DNA from: Bacteroidales bacterium Bact_20
GTDB taxonomy: Bacteria; Bacteroidota; Bacteroidia; Bacteroidales; DTU049
Length of the DNA: 20,090 nt
NCBI GenBank assembly: GCA_001603615.1
Contig: LUZL01000137.1
Span: 1 to 20,090 of the forward strand
Reading direction: 5' to 3'
The position numbers and the translations under genes were made by a program. The notes under the pieces were generated by a model, which was not told where the DNA came from, did not search any database, and saw only the letters and a program-made list of their open reading frames with translations. This document shows positions 1-6,320 of this stretch, piece after piece (positions within the stretch are counted from its first letter, which is position 1; the number at the start of each line of letters is the position of its first letter).

Positions 1-1394
1 ACTCCTAGCTGCCTTGAAATACCTAAAATATCACATAAAGGTGCTATTATTGGCATAGTGAGAGCAGCTTTTGCCGAACCTGATGGTAAAATAAAGTTGA
101 ATAATGTCTCAAAGACGTACATTCCTTGTACAGCGAGAAATTTAGAATTTTCTGGTATCGCATTAGCAGTAGCATAGAGAATAGTATCTAGTATTTTACC
201 ATCTTGTAAGATTACTATTATAGCTGAGGCTAAGCCAACTATTAATGCTGCTGAGGCTATATCTTTAGCTCCTTCTATCATTGTTTTGGCTATATCATTA
301 GCTTTCATCTTTATACTCATACCAGTGAATATGCCTAATACTAAAAATAATGTGGCTATCTCTTTAATATACCAATGCCATATCAATACTCCCAATATCA
401 TTGCTATTATAGTGAATGCTAGTAAATATAAAGCATAGATTTCCTTTTTATATTTTATTAGTATGAATAATCCTAAAACCACATTAAATATTATTAAGCA
501 AATTAAAATTATTGCTTCAGTATTAAATGAATTTTTTGATATGATTGGTATTAATTCATAAATCATAAATATATTGATAAGTATCCATGTGAGCCAACCT
601 CGCCAATCTACTCTTTCGCTTATGATTTCCTCGTCTTTCACAGTAATATTTCTCCAGTATTCATCTGAATCATAAACAAGTGATAATTTTGGATTTTTAT
701 ATATTTTTTTTGCATATCGTAGCACAAAAATTATCCCAATGATAGTAAATAAGAACCATAATATTATTCTATATTCTATTCCAGAAAATATAGGTATGCC
801 TGCTATGCTTTGTGCTATTCCTATGGTAAATGGATTTGTAACTCCACCGATAAATCCTATCGTAGCTCCTACAAAAACGACACTTACTGCTACTATACTG
901 TCATAGCCGAGAGCTATAAATACTGGTACAAAAAGTACGATAAATGCTATAGTCTCTTCACTCATCCCAAAGGTGGCTCCGAATATACTGAATACTACCA
1001 TAAAAATGATTATAATCAAGTGATTACCTTCACCGATGAGTGGTATCTTTTTATCTCCCCATATTTGAGTGATTTTTAGTAATTTATTGATAGCTACATC
1101 TAAAATTTTGCCTTTATTTATCAAAAAAAAGCTAGCTCCTACTATGAAAATGAATGCTATTATTTCTATTTTATCCACAATGCCATCAAAAATTGATGAA
1201 AATACTTGCCAAGTCTGAGGTTGCTGTGCTATACGGTGATAGCTCGTAGCATCTATTACAGTCTTTTGTCCTTCTTCAGTTAATATTGTAGTTTGATTGA
1301 ATTCTCCCGCAGGTATTATCCAAGTCAATATTGTAGCTATTATTATTATAAAAAATACTATCACATAACTGTGAGGGAATTGTCTTTTGTGCAT
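1..1394 (-). CDS. YfcC-family (DcuC-like) membrane carrier, 3' end outside window
   Basis: I translated this by hand: an open frame starts at the ATG at 1394-1392 and runs off the left edge, giving about 464 residues. It begins with a hydrophobic segment ending in WIIPAGEF. It then carries the family hallmarks GMSEETIAF, GGVTNPFTIGIAQ, a GIEYRIILW segment, and near the edge SGSAKAALTMPIIAPLCD followed by GISRQ. These are characteristic of the YfcC/C4-dicarboxylate anaerobic carrier family (DcuC superfamily), inner-membrane secondary transporters with many membrane helices whose substrates are mostly unproven. Family members are usually around 470-510 residues, so only the last few tens of residues should be missing. 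It lies 45 bases downstream of the nucleotidyltransferase gene and has its own TATCTTTG box. Substrate cannot be inferred here; carboxylate or amino-acid related compounds are possible. Confidence 0.88.
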   Translation of the reverse strand, partial: MHKRQFPHSYVIVFFIIIIATILTWIIPAGEFNQTTILTEEGQKTVIDATSYHRIAQQPQTWQVFSSIFDGIVDKIEIIAFIFIVGASFFLINKGKILDVAINKLLKITQIWGDKKIPLIGEGNHLIIIIFMVVFSIFGATFGMSEETIAFIVLFVPVFIALGYDSIVAVSVVFVGATIGFIGGVTNPFTIGIAQSIAGIPIFSGIEYRIILWFLFTIIGIIFVLRYAKKIYKNPKLSLVYDSDEYWRNITVKDEEIISERVDWRGWLTWILINIFMIYELIPIISKNSFNTEAIILICLIIFNVVLGLFILIKYKKEIYALYLLAFTIIAMILGVLIWHWYIKEIATLFLVLGIFTGMSIKMKANDIAKTMIEGAKDIASAALIVGLASAIIVILQDGKILDTILYATANAIPENSKFLAVQGMYVFETLFNFILPSGSAKAALTMPIIAPLCDILGISRQLG

Positions 1395-1405
1395 TTTTTT
1401 TTCGG

Positions 1406-1413
1406 CAAAGATA
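1406..1413 (-). promoter_or_regulatory. Bacteroidota -7 box (TATCTTTG) of the YfcC gene
   Basis: The minus strand reads TATCTTTG, an exact match to the Bacteroidota TAnnTTTG element. It sits 11 bases before the ATG at 1394. No clear TTG is seen about 20 bases upstream (TTA instead). The position implies a very short or absent 5' leader. Confidence 0.5.
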
Positions 1414-1439
1414 ATAAAGTTAAAAAAAATTAGTAATTG

Positions 1440-2159
1440 CTATTTGAAAAATTTATTCGCTTCCATCAATGAATCTAATGTACCAATATCAAACCAATAT
1501 GACTCTGTATCTTCGTAATAGCTTACATTATACTTCTCTGACCAATATAAAAATAAACTTATAATACTAAAAGCTCCATTAAATGGAATATCTCGTAGCA
1601 AATCATATGATATCAAGCTAATACCAGAGAAGCCATATTCTTTTGTAGGTAATGCTACATTTTTTAAAATTTTTTTCTCACTACTTTTATGATTTATCCA
1701 TCCGACTAATCTATCCGCATTATCGAATATCAATTTTCTAGGATTTGACCTATCTTGTACTACTAATAAAGCATCTATATTGTTTAGAGTCTTATACTCA
1801 AGTAGCTCATTTAGATTAGTACCACTCAATATATCTACATTATGTATCAATATGGGCTCGTCCTTAATAAATAAATCTTTAGCTTTTAGCAATGCTCCAC
1901 CAGTATCTAATAGCATATCGCTCTCATCAGAAATCAATATCTCCATATTAGGATAAGTTATATTTTTTAGATAATTGATTATTTTATCAGATAAATAATG
2001 AACATTTACAACTACTCTTTTTATGCCAAATTCATGTAATTTATCTAAATTTAGTTTTAAAATCGGTTGGTTATTTATCGCAATTAATGCTTTAGGTAAA
2101 TTATTTGTCAAAGGTCTAAGTCTAGTTCCCAAGCCTGCACTTAATAATATTGCATTCAT
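1440..2159 (-). CDS. Sugar-1-phosphate nucleotidyltransferase (MurU / mannose-1-P guanylyltransferase-like)
   Basis: A 239-residue cytosolic NTP_transferase-fold enzyme that should join a sugar 1-phosphate to a nucleoside triphosphate, releasing pyrophosphate. Visible motifs are the nucleotide-binding loop LSAGLGTRLRP (residues 6-16), the conserved lysine in LPKAL (K23), a TGG-containing segment near 84-86, the metal-binding aspartate in HNVDIL (about D109) and WFDIGT near 222-227. Length fits short single-domain members such as N-acetylmuramate-1-phosphate uridylyltransferase (MurU). An upstream in-frame TTG at 2174 gives a 244-residue version, but it lies inside the promoter box at 2172-2179, so the ATG at 2159 is preferred. 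No kinase partner such as AmgK is adjacent in the window, so the sugar specificity (MurNAc, mannose or heptose phosphate) is undecided. Confidence 0.85.
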   Translation of the reverse strand: MNAILLSAGLGTRLRPLTNNLPKALIAINNQPILKLNLDKLHEFGIKRVVVNVHYLSDKIINYLKNITYPNMEILISDESDMLLDTGGALLKAKDLFIKDEPILIHNVDILSGTNLNELLEYKTLNNIDALLVVQDRSNPRKLIFDNADRLVGWINHKSSEKKILKNVALPTKEYGFSGISLISYDLLRDIPFNGAFSIISLFLYWSEKYNVSYYEDTESYWFDIGTLDSLMEANKFFK

Positions 2160-2171
2160 TATTTTTTTTAG

Positions 2172-2202
2172 CAAATATAAATATTTATAATAAAAAATTC
2201 AA
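2172..2202 (-). promoter_or_regulatory. Promoter of the nucleotidyltransferase gene (TTG-N20-TATATTTG)
   Basis: On the minus strand TTG (2202-2200) is followed by 20 bases and then TATATTTG (2179-2172), an exact match to the Bacteroidota -33/-7 pattern. The box ends 12 bases before the ATG at 2159, so the leader should be only a few nucleotides. This fixes the start codon, because the alternative TTG start falls within the box. The rest of the 2180-2441 gap shows no gene or convincing terminator. Confidence 0.7.
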
Positions 2203-2441
2203 AAAACATGATTACTAAAATTAGACACAATATAGAGAATAAAAAATAATTTCTAAATACTGAATTTAATAACGAGCTACGATTTATTATTGACTAATAA
2301 ACTAAGTATTTTTTTTTAAAATTTAATGCTTTGCATGAAATATTAAATCATATAATATGAAATAACAAATGCTAAAAACTATAGCTCAAAAATATGGATG
2401 AACTGAAGTAAATAAAAACAGTAACGTATTTAAAATATTTT

Positions 2442-3839
2442 TTAAAATTCAATATTTTTTGGTGTACGTGGAAAAGGAATAACATCACGGATATTTCCCA
2501 TACCAGTAACGAAGAGCATAAAACGTTCAAAGCCTAGACCAAAACCACTATGAGGTGCAGACCCGAATTTTCTAGTTTCTAGATACCACCATACATCCTT
2601 CATAGGTACATGATTTTCTTTAATTCTTTGGAATAGTTTATCATAATTATCCTCCCTTTGGCTACCACCTATTATTTCGCCAACACGGGGAACAAGTATA
2701 TCCATAGCTTTTACAGTTTTATCATCATCATTCAGCTTCATATAAAAGGCCTTTATCTCTTTTGGATAGTCAGTTAATATGACTGGTTTATTAAAATATT
2801 TCTCTACTAAAAATCTCTCGTGTTCAGATTGCAAATCTACACCCCAATAAATAGGAAATTCAAAATTTTGTTTTGAATTTTGCAAGATCTCTATTGCCTC
2901 AGTATAGGTTAATCTCTCAAAAGGAGTATCTAATACGTGATGTAGCCTATCTAGTAATTCTTTGTCATACATATTATTTAGAAATCCTAAGTCTTCATAG
3001 CACGCTTCTAATAAATATTTTATCAAATATTTTATAAATTCTTCAGCCAAGTTCATATTATCAATGATATCGTAAAAAGCCATTTCTGGTTCTATCATCC
3101 AGAATTCAGCTAGATGTCTAGTAGTATTACTATTTTCAGCTCTAAATGTAGGTCCGAAAGTATATATCTCTCCTAAGGCCAAAGCACCTAATTCACCCTC
3201 TAATTGACCAGAAACAGTAAGTGCTGTTTCTTTACCAAAAAAATCTTGAGAAAAATCTATGTTACCCTCAGAGGTCAATGGTATATTATACAAGTCTAGA
3301 GTAGTAACACGAAACATTTCGCCAGCACCTTCACAATCACTAGTAGTTATGATAGGAGTATGAAAATAATAAAATCCTTTATCATTAAAAAATTTGTGAA
3401 TGCTATAAGCTAAATGATGTCTAATTCTAAAAATAGCACCGAAAGTATTAGTACGTGGTCGTAAGTGAGCGATTTCTCTGAGAAATTCTAAGCTATGACC
3501 TTTTTTTTGTAGAGGATATTCATCTGCTGGAGCCTCTCCATAGAGTTCTATATCGTCAGCATGTAGCTCTATTGGTTGCTTGGGAGCAGGTGATTCTAAT
3601 ATTTCTCCTTTTACACCTATTGCACTACCTGTAGTGATTTTTTTTAAAAAATCTTCATCAAATTTACTGTGATCTACTACGATTTGCAAATGATTAATTG
3701 TACTCCCATCGTTTAAAGCTATGAAACTTATATTTTTACTTTCTCTTCTAGTGCGTACCCATCCTTTTACTAAATATTCATTACCTATTACATTTTTGGG
3801 ATCTGCTATTAGTAATTCTTTTATTTTTATTCTTTGCAT
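2442..3839 (-). CDS. asnS: Asparaginyl-tRNA synthetase
   Basis: A 465-residue class IIb aminoacyl-tRNA synthetase that activates asparagine with ATP and charges tRNA-Asn in the cytosol. The N-terminal OB-fold anticodon-binding domain covers roughly residues 15-100 (VKGWVRTRRESKNISFI). The catalytic domain shows motif 1 around 156-163 (FYYFHTPII), the QLEGE segment near 212-216, motif 2 FRAENSNTTRHLAEF starting at 232, and motif 3 GFGLGFERF near the C-terminus, ending RDVIPFPRTPKNIEF. Length is typical for AsnRS. The ending and the motif 2 context favour AsnRS over AspRS, which is longer and carries a GAD insertion. The start ATG at 3839 is 15 bases after a promoter-like box. The gene is transcribed divergently from comB. 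Confidence 0.97.
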   Translation of the reverse strand: MQRIKIKELLIADPKNVIGNEYLVKGWVRTRRESKNISFIALNDGSTINHLQIVVDHSKFDEDFLKKITTGSAIGVKGEILESPAPKQPIELHADDIELYGEAPADEYPLQKKGHSLEFLREIAHLRPRTNTFGAIFRIRHHLAYSIHKFFNDKGFYYFHTPIITTSDCEGAGEMFRVTTLDLYNIPLTSEGNIDFSQDFFGKETALTVSGQLEGELGALALGEIYTFGPTFRAENSNTTRHLAEFWMIEPEMAFYDIIDNMNLAEEFIKYLIKYLLEACYEDLGFLNNMYDKELLDRLHHVLDTPFERLTYTEAIEILQNSKQNFEFPIYWGVDLQSEHERFLVEKYFNKPVILTDYPKEIKAFYMKLNDDDKTVKAMDILVPRVGEIIGGSQREDNYDKLFQRIKENHVPMKDVWWYLETRKFGSAPHSGFGLGFERFMLFVTGMGNIRDVIPFPRTPKNIEF

Positions 3840-3850
3840 TTAGTAATTTT

Positions 3851-3866
3851 TTTGCAAATTTCGTAA
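3851..3866 (-). promoter_or_regulatory. Promoter-like 16-mer upstream of asnS, shared with the LytM gene
   Basis: The minus strand reads TTACGAAATTTGCAAA, ending 11 bases before the asnS ATG. It contains GAAATTTG, one mismatch from TAnnTTTG. The identical 16-mer precedes the gene at 10516. No TTG is seen at the usual upstream distance. Confidence 0.4.
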
Positions 3867-3943
3867 TTTTTAAAAACATATAAATAATAATTTTTTTCAT
3901 TTTGTTAAAATATTAGAAATTAATTTTTATTTTTACAAAAAAA

Positions 3944-4672
3944 ATGTCAACTGTAGAAGTAGTATTGAGCCCATTATTTCTAGAAAATAATAAAGTTTTT
4001 ACCAAATCTCCTTTTAATATTATAGTAATAGATGTATTGAGAGCTACGACGAGTATTTGTACAGCTTTTATGAATGGTGCTAAAGAGATTATACCCTTAC
4101 AAAAAGAAGAAGAATCTTATGAATATAAAAATAGAGGTTATCTATTAGCTGCAGAGAAGGATGGCATTAAATTATTACATGCAGACCTAGGTAATAGTGC
4201 AGATGAGTTTACAGTTGAGAAAATTAAAAATAAATCTATTGCTTACTTAACTACTAATGGCACTAAGACAATATTAAAAGCTCATTCATTAGCTTCAGTT
4301 TTCTTAGGATCTTTTTTAAATCTCAAAATGTTATCTGATTATTTAATAAAAGATAATAAGCCTATAGTAATAGTTTCTAGTGGATGGAAAGATTTTCCTA
4401 ATATAGAAGATACAGTTTGTGCTGGTGCTTTTGCACAATATTTATTACTAAATGGATATAAGTGCATAGAGGATAGTGCAAATATGTCCTTAGGTTTATG
4501 GGAAATGGCTAGAAATAATTTGGAGTCATACATAAAAAAAGCATCTCATTACAAAAGGCTACATGATAAGCTAAATCTATCATATATAGTACCTTATTCA
4601 TTGCAGTTAAATATAGCCAATGTAGTACCTTATTATGATGGTCAAAAAATTATTGATTTATTTGGATTATAG
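3944..4672 (+). CDS. comB: ComB-family 2-phosphosulfolactate phosphatase
   Basis: A 242-residue cytosolic protein of the ComB family, which hydrolyses 2-phosphosulfolactate to sulfolactate. Visible family signatures are VIDVLRATTSICTAF (about residues 28-42), AEKDGIKL, the GNSADEF segment, TTNGTKTI, and SSGWKDFPNIEDTVCAGAF in the second half. Length matches the family. ComB was defined in coenzyme M synthesis, but homologues are widespread in bacteria, including Bacteroidota, where the role is usually unknown. No comA, comC or sulfolactate pathway gene is present in the window. The start ATG follows an AT-rich stretch containing TATTTTTA (3928-3935), an imperfect -7 box only 8 bases from the ATG. 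The assignment rests on family resemblance; the true substrate is inferred. Confidence 0.85.
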   Translation: MSTVEVVLSPLFLENNKVFTKSPFNIIVIDVLRATTSICTAFMNGAKEIIPLQKEEESYEYKNRGYLLAAEKDGIKLLHADLGNSADEFTVEKIKNKSIAYLTTNGTKTILKAHSLASVFLGSFLNLKMLSDYLIKDNKPIVIVSSGWKDFPNIEDTVCAGAFAQYLLLNGYKCIEDSANMSLGLWEMARNNLESYIKKASHYKRLHDKLNLSYIVPYSLQLNIANVVPYYDGQKIIDLFGL

Positions 4673-4678
4673 GATTTA

Positions 4679-4709
4679 TTGTATATTCAAAAATTTTTTT
4701 GTAATTTTG
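4679..4709 (+). promoter_or_regulatory. Promoter of the zinc PLC-like gene (TTG-N20-TAATTTTG)
   Basis: TTG at 4679-4681, then 20 bases, then TAATTTTG at 4702-4709, an exact Bacteroidota -33/-7 arrangement. The ATG at 4732 lies 22 bases after the box. The box overlaps an AT-rich inverted repeat (ATTCAAAA with TTTTGAAT) that could help end comB transcription. Confidence 0.65.
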
Positions 4710-4731
4710 AATTAAATATTAGTTATAAAAA

Positions 4732-5709
4732 ATGAAAAAATTATCAAAGCGATTGATCATCATTTTACTGACAAGCTTATTATCAATAAATCTATTTGGA
4801 TGGGGATTTTTTGCTCATCCTAGGATCAATGAGCATGCTGTTTATTGTTTACCACCAGAAATGGTCGGTTTTTACAAAAGACATATGGATTATATATCTC
4901 AGCATGCAGTAGATCCAGACAAACGTTCTCATGTTAATCCTAAAGAAGCTGCTTGTCATTATATGGATATAAATCATTATGGGGAGTATCCATTTGATAT
5001 GGTTCCTAAAATATGGAAAGAAGCTGTAAAAAAATATACTGAGGATACATTATATGCATATGGTATCTTGCCATATCATCTTATTAAAACTTATTATCAA
5101 CTTGTAGATGCTTTTAAAGAAGGTGATGCAGGTAGAATTTTGTATCTAAGTGCCAATATAGGACATTATGTGGCCGATGCACATGTTCCTCTACATTGTA
5201 ATTTATATTATGATGGTAGAAATCCTTCTGAAAAAGGTATTCATGCTCTATGGGAAAGCAGAAGTGTAGAAGTACTTTATGATAATTTTAATTTGTTTGT
5301 AGGTAGGGCTAAGTATTTTTCCAAGCCTATTGATGAATTTTGGAGTTGGATAAAAAATGGTTATTTGCAAAGTGATACTGTCCTGAATGTGTACTCATAT
5401 ATGATGAAACAATATACTCCTTCGGAGATTTATACATTAGAGGATAGAAATAATATAATAATTAAACAATATTCTAGAGAGTTTATAAACGATTTTAATG
5501 CTATGCTACAGAATATGGTAGAGAGAAATTTCAGAAAAGCAGTATTGGATGTGGCTTCATTCTGGTACACTGCTTGGGTAAATGCAGGACAACCTAATCT
5601 AGATATTTTGGATGATAAAGATTTTTTAGCTAATCAGAAAAAAGAAGAGGAAGAGCTAGAGTATTTATGGAAACATGGAGCTCCACTCGGACGACCTAAT
5701 CCCGAATAA
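4732..5709 (+). CDS. Secreted zinc-dependent phospholipase C / S1-P1 nuclease-fold protein
   Basis: A 325-residue exported protein. Residues 1-23 form a signal peptide (KK, hydrophobic core, LFG), and cleavage after Gly23 would leave Trp24 as the mature N-terminus. In the zinc PLC and S1/P1 nuclease families this terminal Trp ligates zinc through its amino group. Further ligand candidates are His29 (WGFFAH), His76 and Asp79 (ACHYMDI), His116 (YHLIKT), and GHYVADAHVPLH (His145, Asp149, His151, His155). The trinuclear zinc site therefore appears complete. The C-terminal end is charged (KKEEEELEYL) and probably flexible. It could hydrolyse phospholipids, nucleic acids or other phosphoesters; the sequence does not decide. 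The downstream DUF3109 gene starts 4 bases after the stop, so the two are probably co-transcribed. Confidence 0.8.
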   Translation: MKKLSKRLIIILLTSLLSINLFGWGFFAHPRINEHAVYCLPPEMVGFYKRHMDYISQHAVDPDKRSHVNPKEAACHYMDINHYGEYPFDMVPKIWKEAVKKYTEDTLYAYGILPYHLIKTYYQLVDAFKEGDAGRILYLSANIGHYVADAHVPLHCNLYYDGRNPSEKGIHALWESRSVEVLYDNFNLFVGRAKYFSKPIDEFWSWIKNGYLQSDTVLNVYSYMMKQYTPSEIYTLEDRNNIIIKQYSREFINDFNAMLQNMVERNFRKAVLDVASFWYTAWVNAGQPNLDILDDKDFLANQKKEEEELEYLWKHGAPLGRPNPE

Positions 5710-5713
5710 ATTT

Positions 5714-6265
5714 ATGATTTTAGATAACTTAATAATTGATAATGAGCTATTCTCATCATATTTCGCATGTGATTTAGATAAATGCCACGGCATTTGCTGC
5801 GTAGAAGGAGAAGCAGGTGCACCATTAGAAAAAGATGAAATTACTTGGCTACAAGAAAATATAGATTCATATTATGATTTTTTAGACAATGATGGTAAAA
5901 AATCTATTGATAAAATGGGCGTTTATGTGATAGATGTGCAAGGAGATCTTGTTACTCCTCTGAAATCTAATGGAGAATGTGCTTACGCTCTAAAAGAAAA
6001 TAATTGTAGTATTTGTGTATTTCAAAAATTATATAATGAAGGAGTCTTAGATTTTTATAAACCTATTTCGTGCCATTTATACCCAATAAGAGTATATAAA
6101 TTAATCGGATTCTATCATTTAACGTTGAATAGATGGCATACTTGCACAGGGGCTTTTGATTTAGGTAAAAGACAAAAAATACCTGTATTGTATTTTGTAA
6201 AAGATGCTCTACAACGTCAATTTCCTGATCAAGTAGATAAAATTTTGAAAAATATTAAAAAATAA
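5714..6265 (+). CDS. DUF3109-family cysteine-rich protein
   Basis: A 183-residue cytosolic protein of unknown function. The N-terminus matches the DUF3109 pattern, with ACDLDKCHGICCVEGEAGAPL holding Cys19, Cys24, Cys28 and Cys29. Five further cysteines follow in GECAY, NNCSIC, ISCHLYP and HTC. The spacing recalls the CxxCxxCC zinc/iron-chelating domain of the YkgJ type, so a bound metal or iron-sulfur cluster is likely but unproven. The ATG at 5714 is preferred over the upstream in-frame ATG at 5675: family members start just before this region, and 5675 lies inside the preceding gene. The 4-base gap to the upstream PLC-like gene suggests one transcript, although one product is exported and the other is not. 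Confidence 0.8.
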   Translation: MILDNLIIDNELFSSYFACDLDKCHGICCVEGEAGAPLEKDEITWLQENIDSYYDFLDNDGKKSIDKMGVYVIDVQGDLVTPLKSNGECAYALKENNCSICVFQKLYNEGVLDFYKPISCHLYPIRVYKLIGFYHLTLNRWHTCTGAFDLGKRQKIPVLYFVKDALQRQFPDQVDKILKNIKK

Positions 6266-6271
6266 TTTTTT

Positions 6272-6296
6272 TATTTATAAAACCTATATATAAATA
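6272..6296. terminator. Weak AT-only hairpin between convergent genes
   Basis: TATTTATA (6272-6279) and TATAAATA (6289-6296) can form an 8-bp stem with a 9-base loop in the 55-base gap between the convergent DUF3109 and GH3 genes. T-runs flank it on both strands. It has no G-C pairs in the stem, so termination is only a suggestion. Confidence 0.25.
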
Positions 6297-6320
6297 GTCG
6301 CAAATGTTTTAAATATTTTT

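Noticed and set aside
810..1079. 89-codon plus-strand open frame
   Set aside because: It lies entirely antisense to the well-supported YfcC-family gene, which shows clear family motifs; the plus-strand peptide has low-complexity Tyr/Ser-rich composition.
2160..2174. Upstream TTG start for the nucleotidyltransferase
   Set aside because: The TTG is part of the TATATTTG promoter box and the nucleotide-binding motif needs only the ATG at 2159.
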